A stretch of DNA of 64,000 bases, from positions 496,001-560,000 of the forward strand of contig NZ_JBNAGH010000003.1 in assembly GCF_049801095.1 (NCBI RefSeq), in the 5' to 3' direction. The position numbers and the translations under genes were made by a program. Positions 20,095-28,948 of this stretch are shown here, one piece after another (the stretch's first letter is position 1; the number at the start of each line of letters is the position of its first letter). A model generated the notes under the pieces. That model worked only from the letters and a program-made list of their open reading frames with translations. It had not been told where the DNA came from and made no database searches. The stretch comes from Dinoroseobacter sp049801095. GTDB lineage: Bacteria; Pseudomonadota; Alphaproteobacteria; Rhodobacterales; Rhodobacteraceae.

Positions 20095-20147
20095 GCACCA
20101 GATTTAAAAGGGATGGTCGCCCAGGTGGCGGCCACATCCCGCGCGGA

Positions 20148-20723
20148 TTACTCGATGACCAGCCGCGGCAGCCAGTGACTGTCGGGATCGGCGGGCTCCA
20201 GATCCATCTCGCGGACCGGGCGCAGATTGCCATCCTCCGGCGGGGCCGAGAGGATATCCATATCCATCTCATGCATGACGCCCACGAGCCGGTCGCCCTC
20301 GGCCTCCAGCTTGTAGTAGACCCCGTTCCACATGTTGATCCCGTACTCGCCTGCACCCTTCCACAGGAACAGCAGGTCGTATTCGAGATCCGTGAGCTCG
20401 GACCCGATATTGCGGGCGTTCTCGTAGGGGTACGGCACATAGCACCAGTGTTTCTCGGCCCCGGTCAGGCATTTGAACGGGCGCATGGACAGGAAATGGT
20501 CCGAGAACGGCCCATCCCGCAGGGTGAGATCATAGGCCCCATCCTCGACTACAAGATCCGCGATGGCCAGCCGCTCGCCATCCTGCGCCTCGAGATAGAC
20601 CGCGCGGGTCTCGGCGGCCCCAGCGTCTGGCGTGGCCAGGATCAGACAGGCTGCACCAGCCACGGCAAAGGGCAGGCCGGATCGCGCGCGGATCGGGGTG
20701 GATTGCGGGGTCTTTGACGGCAT
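20148..20723 (-). CDS. Secreted protein of PQQ island, function unknown
   Basis: The 191-residue protein has an N-terminal export segment (RSGLPFAVAGAACLILATPDAGAAE). The mature part includes CLTGAEKHWCYVPYP, whose two cysteines may form a disulfide, and aromatic-rich stretches. ATG 20723 has GAGGAGGAG just upstream. It is divergent from the PQQ dehydrogenase gene, with about 240 bp between starts. I do not recognise the family. A role in the PQQ pathway is suggested only by position. Confidence 0.6.
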   Translation of the reverse strand: MPSKTPQSTPIRARSGLPFAVAGAACLILATPDAGAAETRAVYLEAQDGERLAIADLVVEDGAYDLTLRDGPFSDHFLSMRPFKCLTGAEKHWCYVPYPYENARNIGSELTDLEYDLLFLWKGAGEYGINMWNGVYYKLEAEGDRLVGVMHEMDMDILSAPPEDGNLRPVREMDLEPADPDSHWLPRLVIE

Positions 20724-20845
20724 GGACTCTCCTCCTCGCGCCGAGATTACGTCTCTTGTGCTCGGGGATATCTGCGACTTTCGTGCTGCGTTCACGGCCC
20801 TGTGAGGCGTGCAAATAAAGGGGTTTTTGCAGCAAATCCAAGTCT

Positions 20846-20874
20846 TTGACTCAGCTTACGACTATTGTGCAATA
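20846..20874 (+). promoter_or_regulatory. Candidate promoter of the PQQ dehydrogenase gene
   Basis: TTGACT at 20846-20851 and GCAATA at 20869-20874 are 17 nt apart, a fair sigma-70-type pair about 95 nt before the start codon. The -10 region overlaps TATTGTGCAATA (20863-20874), an imperfect palindrome that could be an operator for the LuxR-type regulator encoded downstream. A hairpin (CTCCCG..CGGGAG, 20916-20932) lies in the predicted leader. Confidence 0.35.
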
Positions 20875-20966
20875 GGTCCGCCGCCACATTCTGAGGGACA
20901 CATATGCCAGAGGAGCTCCCGCGGAACGGGAGTCTTAGGGACAGCAACACCATGGAGGAAAACCGC

Positions 20967-22733
20967 ATGAACCGGTTTATCGCCGCCGTGACAGCTGCAG
21001 TCGTCGCCACCAGCGCGGCCTATGCAGAAGGCGTCACGGAACAAGACCTGGCCAATGATCAGGCGGACACCAGTCGGGTCCTGACAAACGGGATGGGACG
21101 TGACCTGCAGCGGTTCTCCCCGCTCGACACCCTGAACAAGGAAAACGTCGAGAACCTCGTTCCGGCCTGGGCCTTCAGCCTCGGCGGCGAGAAGCAGCGC
21201 GGTCAGGAAACTCAGCCGCTGATCTATGACGGCGTGATGTATATCACCGGCTCCTACAGCCGGGTCTATGCGATCGACGTGAAGACCGGCAAAGAGCTGT
21301 GGCAGTATGATGCCCGCCTGCCCGAAGGCATCCTGCCCTGCTGTGACGTGATCAACCGCGGTGGCGCGATCCATGGCGACAAGTTCTATTTCGGCACGCT
21401 GGATGCGCGCATCGTGGCGCTCGACCTGAAGACGGGTGACGTTGTCTGGCGCAAGAAGATCGCCGACTACAAGGCGGGCTATTCCTACACCGCGGCCCCG
21501 CTCATCGTGAACGGCCTCGTCATCACCGGCAACTCCGGTGGCGAGTTCGGGATCGTCGGCGCGGTTGAGGCGCGCGATGCCGAGACCGGCGATCTGGTCT
21601 GGAAGCGTCCGGTGATCGAGGGTCACATGGGCGAGTTGAATGGTGAACCCTCCACCATGACCGGCACGCTGAACGCGACCTGGCCGGGCGATATGTGGAA
21701 GACCGGCGGCGGCGCCACCTGGCTGGGCGGCTCCTATGACGCGCGGACCGACACGCTGATCTTCGGCACCGGCAACCCGGCGCCCTGGAACAGCCACCTG
21801 CGCGGCGCGGGCGAGCCCACCGAAGGCAATACTGGCGATAACCTCTATGCGGCCTCCCGTCTGGGCATCGATCCCGCCACCGGCGAGATCAAGTGGCACT
21901 TCCAGACCACCCCGCGCGAAGGCTGGGACTTCGACGGTGTGAACGAAGTGGTCGCCTATAACGACCGCGACGGGAACCAGCGTCTGGCGACCGCCGACCG
22001 GAACGGGTTCTTCTACGTGCTCGACGCGGCCGATGGCGGCTATGTCAACGCCGTGCCCTTTGTCGAGCAGATCAGCTGGGCCTCCGGCATCGACGACACC
22101 GGCCGTCCGATCTTTATCGAGGACAACCGTCCGGGCGACCCTGCCGCGGCAGCCGATGGCAAGAAGGGCGAAACCGTCTTCGCGGTTCCGGGCTTCCTCG
22201 GTGGCAAGAACTGGATGCCCATGGCGTTCAGCCAGCGCACCGGCAATTTCTATGTGCCCTCCAACGAATGGGGCATGGACATCTGGAACGAGCCGATCAC
22301 CTACAAGAAGGGTGCCGCCTATCTCGGCTCCGGCTTCACCATCAAGCCGCTCTTTGAAGACCATATCGGCTCTCTGAAGGCGATCGACCCGGATACCGGC
22401 GAGGTCAAGTGGAACTACAAGAACGACGCGCCGCTCTGGGGCGGTGTGATGACCACGGCCGGTGGCCTGGTGTTCTTCGGCACCCCGGAAGGCGAGTTCA
22501 TCGCGCTGGATGACGACACGGGCGAGACCCTTTGGTCCTTCCAGACCGGCTCCGGCATCGTCGGCCAGCCCATCACCTGGGAGCAGGATGGCGAGCAGTT
22601 CGTCTCCGTGGTCTCCGGCTGGGGTGGCGCGGTTCCGCTCTGGGGCGGTGAAGTGGCCAAGAAGGTCAACTACCTGAACCAGGGTGGCATGGTCTGGACA
22701 TTCCGTCTGCCCAAGCAGTACGCGTCCAAGTAA
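20967..22733 (+). CDS. exaF: Lanthanide-type PQQ alcohol dehydrogenase (ExaF/PedH-like)
   Basis: This 588-residue periplasmic quinoprotein (signal MNRFIAAVTAAVVATSAAYA) oxidises alcohols with PQQ. It shows the eight-bladed propeller tryptophan repeats and the adjacent-cysteine pair C125-C126 above the active site. Metal ligands are E193 (GGEFG) and N270 (GNPAPWN); catalytic D321 is followed at +2 by D323 in WDFDG. That extra aspartate marks lanthanide-dependent enzymes, whereas calcium enzymes have Ala or Ser there. Overall it is closer to ethanol-type ExaF/PedH than to XoxF. GGAGGA before ATG 20967 fixes the start. A strong terminator follows. Substrate range is inferred. Confidence 0.88.
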   Translation: MNRFIAAVTAAVVATSAAYAEGVTEQDLANDQADTSRVLTNGMGRDLQRFSPLDTLNKENVENLVPAWAFSLGGEKQRGQETQPLIYDGVMYITGSYSRVYAIDVKTGKELWQYDARLPEGILPCCDVINRGGAIHGDKFYFGTLDARIVALDLKTGDVVWRKKIADYKAGYSYTAAPLIVNGLVITGNSGGEFGIVGAVEARDAETGDLVWKRPVIEGHMGELNGEPSTMTGTLNATWPGDMWKTGGGATWLGGSYDARTDTLIFGTGNPAPWNSHLRGAGEPTEGNTGDNLYAASRLGIDPATGEIKWHFQTTPREGWDFDGVNEVVAYNDRDGNQRLATADRNGFFYVLDAADGGYVNAVPFVEQISWASGIDDTGRPIFIEDNRPGDPAAAADGKKGETVFAVPGFLGGKNWMPMAFSQRTGNFYVPSNEWGMDIWNEPITYKKGAAYLGSGFTIKPLFEDHIGSLKAIDPDTGEVKWNYKNDAPLWGGVMTTAGGLVFFGTPEGEFIALDDDTGETLWSFQTGSGIVGQPITWEQDGEQFVSVVSGWGGAVPLWGGEVAKKVNYLNQGGMVWTFRLPKQYASK

Positions 22734-22755
22734 GCCACGTATCAGAACGACCATG

Positions 22756-22784
22756 GCGCGCGTCCCTCGGGGCGCGCGCTTTTT
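22756..22784 (+). terminator. Rho-independent terminator after PQQ dehydrogenase
   Basis: GCGCGCG and CGCGCGC arms enclose a short loop and are followed by TTTTTCTT. It ends the dehydrogenase transcript 22 nt after the stop codon. Confidence 0.85.
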
Positions 22785-22850
22785 CTTGCCCGGAGGACCT
22801 GTTCCTCGAGCGCGCGGACCATGCTCAATCCCCGATCCCGGAGCGTGACC

Positions 22851-22874
22851 GCGCGCCCAACATGTTGGGCGCGC
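22851..22874. repeat. Perfect 24-bp palindrome, copy 1
   Basis: The half-site GCGCGCCCAACA is followed directly by its reverse complement. It lies 84 bp before the ureohydrolase start. A second palindrome of the same design lies at 39587-39610. There is no U-run, so it is not a classical terminator. It may be an extruding hairpin or a protein site. Confidence 0.75.
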
Positions 22875-22957
22875 TCCGTTTCGACCACACCCCGCGTGAC
22901 GCAAGGCCTAAGCCTGGTCTAGGCTGCGCCGACACACGACCCGAAACGCGAGGCCCC

Positions 22958-23938
22958 ATGACCGACCCCCACCAGACCGCCATGATGGAAAACCTTTATT
23001 GGTGGGGCATCCCAACCATGTTCCGCTGCCCCAATACGAGCGCAGAGGGCGCCGATATCGCCCTCGTGGGCGTGCCCCATTCCACCGGCAATGGCACAAC
23101 GGAACGGGATCAGCATCTGGGCCCGCGCGCCGTGCGCAATGTCTCCAGCGTCGCGCGGCGGATGCATGGCGGCTTCAACCTCGACCCCTGGAGTGCGGCA
23201 AAGATCGTGGATGTGGGCGATGTCCCCCTGCCCCGGGCCAATGACAACGAGGCCTGCATCGCCGATATCACGGCCTTCTACAAAGGGATCGATGCAGCGG
23301 GCGCCCGCCCGGTCTCGGTCGGCGGCGATCACTCGATCACCGGTGGCATCGTCCAGGCCCTGGGCAATGGCCAACTGACCGGCGGCGAGAAGGTCTGCTT
23401 TCTGCATCTCGACGCCCATACGGATGTCTTCACCAAGGTCGATCACTTCCTCGGGGCCGAGAAATCCGCCGCCCATTGGGGCGCCTACCTCGTGGATCAG
23501 GAACAGGTGGATCCGGCCCATTCCATGCAGGTCGGCCTGCGCGGCCATGCCCGCACGCTCGATTGGCTGCAGCCTTCCTATGACTACGGCTACAACGTGG
23601 TCACCATGAAGGAGTTTCGCCAACGCGGCCTTGCGGAGGTCGTGACCCAGATCCGCGAGACCCTGGCCGGGCGCCCGGTCTACATCACCTTCGATCTCGA
23701 CTGCCTCGACCCGACCATCGCGCCCGCTGTCTCGAATCTGGAGCCCGGGGAAAAGGGGTTCGATATCGACGAGGCGGTGGGGCTCCTGCACGCCGTGCGC
23801 GGGCTCAACATCATCGGCGGCGACGTGGTCTGCATGATGCCCACCAAGGACGCTCCGAACCAGATCACCGCGCTGACCGCCTCGGCCATCCTCTTCGAAA
23901 TGATCTCGATGATCGCCGAAAACACCGCAAAACCTTAA
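22958..23938 (+). CDS. Ureohydrolase (agmatinase/guanidino-acid hydrolase family)
   Basis: The 326-residue protein has the di-manganese arginase-family motifs GGDHSI, DAHTDVF and TFDLDCLDP. Such enzymes remove urea from agmatine, guanidinobutyrate or similar compounds. The third motif continues TIAPAVSNLEPGEKG where most agmatinases have a PGTGTP-like loop, so substrate preference may differ; it could be a guanidino-acid hydrolase. The start MTDPHQTAM at 22958 follows a weak ribosome site. No nickel-chaperone or polyamine genes are nearby, and the urea product would join the nitrogen economy of the urt and purine genes. Confidence 0.75.
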   Translation: MTDPHQTAMMENLYWWGIPTMFRCPNTSAEGADIALVGVPHSTGNGTTERDQHLGPRAVRNVSSVARRMHGGFNLDPWSAAKIVDVGDVPLPRANDNEACIADITAFYKGIDAAGARPVSVGGDHSITGGIVQALGNGQLTGGEKVCFLHLDAHTDVFTKVDHFLGAEKSAAHWGAYLVDQEQVDPAHSMQVGLRGHARTLDWLQPSYDYGYNVVTMKEFRQRGLAEVVTQIRETLAGRPVYITFDLDCLDPTIAPAVSNLEPGEKGFDIDEAVGLLHAVRGLNIIGGDVVCMMPTKDAPNQITALTASAILFEMISMIAENTAKP

Positions 23939-24096
23939 CGAAGCACCGGTTTGCGCCCTCTGCCAGAGTCGAAAGGACGCGGCTATGGGACCAATGGCTT
24001 GGTTTTCCTTGAGCGGTTTTTTCTTATGATTAGAGTCAAGAACCGGCACCCTCTGTAGGCATGAGGCCCGACCGGACGGCAAAAGGACGACAGGCG

Positions 24097-24783
24097 ATGG
24101 TGGCAACAGTCTTCAAGACAGCGATGATCGTGGATGATCACCCGTTGTTCTGCGATGCGCTCTCGATGACCTTGAAAACGGTGGCGAGCATTGATGCCAT
24201 CGACACGGCCGACCATCTGGAGGCCGCGCTCACCCAGCTTGAGGACGGGCGCCCGGATGTGATCATCCTCGATCTCAACCTGCCGGATGTGAACGGGCTC
24301 GACGGGCTGATCCGCCTGAAATCCGTGGCGCCGGACACACCTGTCGTGGTGGTCTCGTCCATGGCCGATAACCGGATGATCTCCTCGACTTTACGCGTGG
24401 GGGCTGCGGGCTTTGTGCCCAAGCATTCCAAACGGGACGTGTTCCGCGATGCGTTCGAGGCAATCCAGAAGGGCACCGTCTTTACGCCCGACAGCTATGT
24501 GCCGACCTCGGACCGGGATGGTCCCCAGAACAATGCCGAGGAGGCCCTCGCCCGGCTTGGCCTTCTCACCAAGCAACAGGCGCGAATCCTGCAGCTGATC
24601 TGCGCAGGCAAGCTGAACAAACAGATCGCCTATGATCTGTCTATTGCCGAAACGACCGTAAAAGCCCATGTGACCGCGATTATGCGCAAATTGGGCGTCC
24701 AAAGCCGCACGCAGGCGGTTTTGATTGCACAAGAGGCGAATTTCGCCAACTTTGTAGCAAACGAGAATAGCTCGATGGCCTGA
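24097..24783 (+). CDS. LuxR-family response regulator
   Basis: The 228-residue regulator has a receiver domain (acidic pair in VDDHP at 13-14, phospho-accepting D59 in IILDLNLPD, switch Lys in FVPKHSKRD) and a C-terminal LuxR helix-turn-helix (LTKQQARILQLICAGKLNKQIAYDLSIAETTVKAHV). Together with the FIST and hybrid-kinase genes that follow on the same strand it resembles regulator sets of ethanol/methanol oxidation, such as FlhR-FlhS and ErdR-ErcS systems. It is the likely activator of the PQQ island. ATG 24061 is a possible earlier start. Confidence 0.85.
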   Translation: MVATVFKTAMIVDDHPLFCDALSMTLKTVASIDAIDTADHLEAALTQLEDGRPDVIILDLNLPDVNGLDGLIRLKSVAPDTPVVVVSSMADNRMISSTLRVGAAGFVPKHSKRDVFRDAFEAIQKGTVFTPDSYVPTSDRDGPQNNAEEALARLGLLTKQQARILQLICAGKLNKQIAYDLSIAETTVKAHVTAIMRKLGVQSRTQAVLIAQEANFANFVANENSSMA

Positions 24784-24850
24784 GCGGCGTACCCGCCTGG
24801 TCTAGGGGCAGTCTCCGGGGCGCCGGGGGCTGGAAGGGGGGATCGCGGAG

Positions 24851-26050
24851 ATGCTCAGCACGCCAGATGGCGCGCCTCAGGCCTTTGTGCAGGCCCATGT
24901 GCGGTGCGACGAAGCCGATGCCTTAACCGTGTTGCGAGACGCGCTGTGCACCGAACCCCTTGCGCTCGTGATCCTTTTCGTCACCCCCGCCACGGACTTC
25001 CGCACGGTGATCGCCGAAGCCGACAAGCTCTTTGGGGAAACCCCGGTCCTGGCCTGCACCACCGCCGGGGAAATCTCGGCCTCGGGCTATACGGAGGATG
25101 AGATCGTGGCCGTGGGCCTGCCCTCCGCGCTCTTCGCGGTCGAGACGATGCTCATCGACACGCTGGAGAAGATCGACACCCAGGAACTGATCGGGCGCAC
25201 GATCCGCAAGCGGCAAAAGCTGACGCGGCGCGCCGAGAGCTGGGAGAATGAGTTTGCCTTCCTGATGATCGACGGGCTGTCGCTCAAGGAAGACGAGCTC
25301 GCGTTCGGGCTCGCCACAGGGCTCGGCCCCATGCCGCTCTTTGGTGGCTCGGCCGGGGATGGCGCGCGGTTCGAGGAGACCTTCGTGTCCCTCAATGGCA
25401 CGCCGTTTCAGAACGCGGCCATCGTGACCTTCGTGCGCACGCTCTGCCCGGTGAAGGTCTTCAGCCTCGACCATCTGACACCCACGGATCGCCGCCTCGT
25501 GGTGACCGATGCCGACCCCAGCCGCCGCATGGTCCACAGTCTGAACGCGGCCCCCGCGGCCCGGGAATATGCCCGCGTGCTGGGCAAGGATCCCGAACAG
25601 CTGGGCCCTTTCACCTTCGCCGCCCATCCGGTCGTGGTCACCATCGGTGGCACCCATCATGTGCGCGCGATCCAGCAGGTCACCGAGGATGGCGATCTCG
25701 TTTTCTTCTCAGCGATCGACGAGGGGCTGGTCCTGACCCTTGCTGAGCCCGATGATCTGGTGGCCCATCTGGAACGGGAATTCGAGTCCCTCGCGGAGGA
25801 CGGCAAGCCGGCGGGCATCATCGCTTGTGATTGCATTCTGCGACGGCTCGAAGCCGGGCAGAAGCAGATGATGGGCCGGATCTCGAACACGCTTGCCGAG
25901 CATTGCGTTGTAGGTTTTTCAACCTATGGTGAGCAATTGAATGCAATGCATGTAAATCACACCATGACTGGCGTGGCGATCTATCCGCCCGCACCCCAAG
26001 GCGACACCCCAGGGAGCGCGCATGACGGACTGGCTGATCGATCCAAGTGA
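24851..26050 (+). CDS. FIST-domain signal transduction protein
   Basis: The 399-residue soluble protein has the FIST N and C sensory domains (VILFVTPATDFRTVIAEADKLFGETPVLACTTAGEISASGYTED; GFSTYGEQLNAMHVNHTM near the end). FIST domains are thought to sense small ligands, possibly amino acids, and often sit with kinases. Its 3' end overlaps the start of the histidine kinase by 29 bp, so the two are probably co-translated and work together. Confidence 0.82.
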   Translation: MLSTPDGAPQAFVQAHVRCDEADALTVLRDALCTEPLALVILFVTPATDFRTVIAEADKLFGETPVLACTTAGEISASGYTEDEIVAVGLPSALFAVETMLIDTLEKIDTQELIGRTIRKRQKLTRRAESWENEFAFLMIDGLSLKEDELAFGLATGLGPMPLFGGSAGDGARFEETFVSLNGTPFQNAAIVTFVRTLCPVKVFSLDHLTPTDRRLVVTDADPSRRMVHSLNAAPAAREYARVLGKDPEQLGPFTFAAHPVVVTIGGTHHVRAIQQVTEDGDLVFFSAIDEGLVLTLAEPDDLVAHLEREFESLAEDGKPAGIIACDCILRRLEAGQKQMMGRISNTLAEHCVVGFSTYGEQLNAMHVNHTMTGVAIYPPAPQGDTPGSAHDGLADRSK

Positions 26051-28241
26051 CTCGCTGGAGCGGCAAAACGAAAAGCTGCGCCAGATCACCGACGTGCTCA
26101 TGCGGCGGGTCGAGCAGGATACCGACAAGACCGGCGTCGCCTATCGCCAGTTCGAACGTGCCGCCTTGCTCGAGGATCAGGTGCGCCAGCGTACGGCGGA
26201 TCTCGAGCATGCGCTCGACCTTCTCAACGATTCCAACGCGCGCCTCGCCGAAGCCAATCGCGCCGCCGAGAGCGCGCGGGCGGACCTGTCCAGCGCCATC
26301 GAGACCATTCAGGAGGGGTTCGCCCTCTTCAATGCGCAGGACGAGCTTGTCATGTGCAACAGCCGCTTCGGCATGCATATGCTCGACCTGCAGGCGGAGC
26401 TGTCGCCGGGCCTGACCTTCAAGCGGTATGTCGAACTGGTCAGCCACAGCCGCTTCCTCGCCCTGCCCGTGGATCTCTCGCCCGAGGCCTGGGCCGAACG
26501 CCGGCTCAAACGGCATCAGGACAACCATGTGATGTTCAATGTCCGCATGGTGCGCGACCGCTGGGTGCAGGTCTCGGAACACCGCACCCATGATGGCGGC
26601 ACGGTGATCATGCAGACCGACGTCACCGATATCATGCGGCTGGAGCGGGAGGAGCGCGACAAGCTCCTCGACGGTCAGTCCCGGATGATCCGCGCCACGC
26701 TCGACCATCTGAACCAGGGGGTGGTGATCTTTGACCGCAACGCGCGGCTCATGGGCTGGAACAAGCGGGTCGGCACGCTTCTGACCCTGCCGGTCAACCG
26801 GTTCCGCCTCGGCACGCAGTTCCAAACCCTGCTCGACCGGTTCGAGGCCGAAACCACCACGGAGGCCGCCGAGAACCGCTCCAGCCTCTGGAAATGGGTG
26901 ATGGAGGATGGCGACCGCAAGCCGATCAGCTTCGAGGTGAAGCGCCGGGATGGTCTGATCCTCGATGTCTTCGCCCAGGAGATGCCCGACCGGGGCTTCG
27001 TGATCAGCTTCACCGATGTCACCGCCGAGCGTGAGGCGACCCGCACCCTGTTCGAGGTCAACGAGTTGCTGGAACAGCGCGTGATGGAGCGGACGCTGGA
27101 GCTCGAGGATGCGCTTTCCTCCGCCGAGCGCGCAAATGCCTCGAAGTCGCGTTTCGTGGCCGCGGCGAGCCATGACCTGTTGCAGCCCCTTTCGGCGGCC
27201 AAGCTCTATGTCTCGGCGCTCGACGGGCCCGAGACCGGATCCGCCACCCGCGAGATCGCCCACAAGGCGCACCGGGCGTTGAACTCGGTCGAGAACATCA
27301 TCGACGCGCTCTTGGATATTTCCAAGCTTGAGGCGGGCATGGCCTCGCTCGAGGTCACATCCGTCCGGCTCGACACGATCTTCGATACAATCCGCGAGGA
27401 GTTCACCCCGATCGCCGCGCAAAAAGGTCTGGAATTCAAGGTCCTGACCTGCTCCGCCGTGGTGGAGTCCGACACCTCCTACCTGCGCCGGATCGTGGCC
27501 AATCTGGTCTCGAACGCCATCCGCTACACGGATACGGGCCGGGTTCTGGTGGGTGCGCGGAGCAACGGAAACTCCTTCCGGATCGAGGTCTGGGATACCG
27601 GCCCCGGCATCCCGGAGACCAAGCAGGACATCATCTTTCAGGAGTTCGAGCGTCTGGACGCCAAGGCCAGCGCCTCCGAGGGGCTGGGGCTGGGGCTGGC
27701 GATCGTGGAGCGGGCCTGCGCGCGGCTCGGCCACCCGCTGGGCCTCTGGTCCGTTGTGGGCAAGGGCTCGGGCTTTTTCGTCAATGTGACCCTGTCGAAC
27801 CAGCCGCATCTGACCCTGCCCGGCTCGCTCAGCAAGATCACCGGCGGGCAGTTGGCAGGCTCGGGCATGATCGTCCTGCTGGTGGAGAACGATCTGGAAC
27901 TGCGCCGAGCGATGACGCTCCTGCTCGAGAAATGGGATATCTCCGTGCTGGACGTCCATGGCGCGGAGGAGGCGATTGCCCTGCTCGACGAGATCGAGAT
28001 CGCGCCCGATGCCATGCTCATCGACTACCAGCTGGATGATGGCGAAAACGGGCTCGATCTGATCGACCAGATCCATGCGCGCCATGGCAAGCTGCCGACG
28101 CGGCTCATCTCGGCGAACCGCTCGCCCGAGCTGCGCGCCCAATGTGCGGCCCGCGACGTGGACCTGCTGAACAAGCCCATCGATGCCCGCACATTGGAAC
28201 GCTTCCTGACCAGTGCCCTGAAATCCGTGGCGGAGTACTAG
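26022..28241 (+). CDS. Hybrid histidine kinase (NahK/ErcS'-like)
   Basis: The 739-residue cytoplasmic kinase lacks membrane segments. It starts with a coiled-coil stretch (residues about 10-85) and continues with two PAS-like domains (about 85-345). HisKA follows with H384 in AAASHDLLQPLSAAKLY, then HATPase (N-box ANLVSNAIRY, DTGPGIP, GLGLGLAI) and a C-terminal receiver with D668 (LIDYQL). The H-box with its LLQPL is that of the NahK/ErcS' group. It probably receives input from the FIST protein whose gene it overlaps and passes phosphate to the response regulator encoded upstream. The gene ends 4 bp into the convergent tesA. Confidence 0.85.
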   Translation: MTDWLIDPSDSLERQNEKLRQITDVLMRRVEQDTDKTGVAYRQFERAALLEDQVRQRTADLEHALDLLNDSNARLAEANRAAESARADLSSAIETIQEGFALFNAQDELVMCNSRFGMHMLDLQAELSPGLTFKRYVELVSHSRFLALPVDLSPEAWAERRLKRHQDNHVMFNVRMVRDRWVQVSEHRTHDGGTVIMQTDVTDIMRLEREERDKLLDGQSRMIRATLDHLNQGVVIFDRNARLMGWNKRVGTLLTLPVNRFRLGTQFQTLLDRFEAETTTEAAENRSSLWKWVMEDGDRKPISFEVKRRDGLILDVFAQEMPDRGFVISFTDVTAEREATRTLFEVNELLEQRVMERTLELEDALSSAERANASKSRFVAAASHDLLQPLSAAKLYVSALDGPETGSATREIAHKAHRALNSVENIIDALLDISKLEAGMASLEVTSVRLDTIFDTIREEFTPIAAQKGLEFKVLTCSAVVESDTSYLRRIVANLVSNAIRYTDTGRVLVGARSNGNSFRIEVWDTGPGIPETKQDIIFQEFERLDAKASASEGLGLGLAIVERACARLGHPLGLWSVVGKGSGFFVNVTLSNQPHLTLPGSLSKITGGQLAGSGMIVLLVENDLELRRAMTLLLEKWDISVLDVHGAEEAIALLDEIEIAPDAMLIDYQLDDGENGLDLIDQIHARHGKLPTRLISANRSPELRAQCAARDVDLLNKPIDARTLERFLTSALKSVAEY

Positions 28242-28948
28242 GGCGCCGCACGCGCGATCAGCGCCTGCACCTCGGGGCCCAGCGCCTCGACGATCAGAGC
28301 CACGCCCTCGGCATTCGGGTGGATCCCGTCGCTCTGCATGTAGTCCCGGACCGCTTGCACCTGATCGACCTGCGCCGTGAGCGCGCCGAGGAAGCTTTCC
28401 ACGTGGAGCGTGCCATAAGCCTCGGCGAGCTCCGGATACATGGTGTCAAAGGCCGCCTTGTACTCGGGCCCGTAATTGCCGGGTGCCACCAGCCCGACGA
28501 GCAGCACGGGCAGCTCCCGCGCCTGCGCCTTGGCGAGAATTCCGTCGAGATTTGCGCGGCTCACCGACGGATCGATCCCGCGCAAGAGGTCATTGCCCCC
28601 CAGCGCCACGATCATCGCATCGACCTCGGGCGTCAGGGTCCAGTCCACGCGGCTGAGCCCGCCCGCCGTCGTATCGCCAGAGACACCGGCATTGATCAGC
28701 GCGACCTCCTCGCCCTGCGCCTCGAGCCAGCGTTGGAGCTGTGGCACGAACCCGTCCGCCTGAGGCAGCCCATAGCCCTGGGTCAGGCTATCTCCGAGGG
28801 CCGCGACCGTCACCGGCTCGGCCATGGCCGGGCTGAGCGCCAGCCAAACCGCGCCCGCCAGCCCGGCAAGCCCTGCCCGCGCCTTGCGAAACGCCCCGCG
28901 CGCCCCATATGCCCTTGCAACCCCCTTCGACCGGAGATCCCCGCCCAT
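28238..28948 (-). CDS. tesA: Arylesterase/lysophospholipase TesA (SGNH family)
   Basis: This periplasmic SGNH hydrolase shows block I GDSLTQGYG, block III GGNDLLRG and the catalytic DGIHPNAEG. An export segment (ARAGLAGLAGAVWLALSPAMA) follows a long basic N-terminus, which makes the start uncertain; ATG 28948 gives 236 residues. TesA-type enzymes hydrolyse acyl esters and thioesters. It is divergent from ybbA-ybbP, the arrangement widely conserved in proteobacteria. Its ATG shares bases with the start codon of ybbA on the other strand. Confidence 0.85.
   Translation of the reverse strand: MGGDLRSKGVARAYGARGAFRKARAGLAGLAGAVWLALSPAMAEPVTVAALGDSLTQGYGLPQADGFVPQLQRWLEAQGEEVALINAGVSGDTTAGGLSRVDWTLTPEVDAMIVALGGNDLLRGIDPSVSRANLDGILAKAQARELPVLLVGLVAPGNYGPEYKAAFDTMYPELAEAYGTLHVESFLGALTAQVDQVQAVRDYMQSDGIHPNAEGVALIVEALGPEVQALIARAAP

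Noticed and set aside
20967..22733. Naming the PQQ enzyme xoxF
   Set aside because: The lanthanide aspartate is shared with XoxF, but the overall sequence (PEGILPCCDVINRGGA, GNPAPWNSHLR, PedF-like cytochrome nearby) fits the ExaF/PedH ethanol-type group better.
20862..22904. Minus-strand open frame opposite the PQQ dehydrogenase
   Set aside because: No recognisable protein features; the plus strand encodes an intact quinoprotein with signal peptide and metal ligands.
25818..28142. Minus-strand open frame opposite the FIST and kinase genes
   Set aside because: Shadow frame without motifs; the plus strand has HisKA, HATPase and receiver motifs in order.
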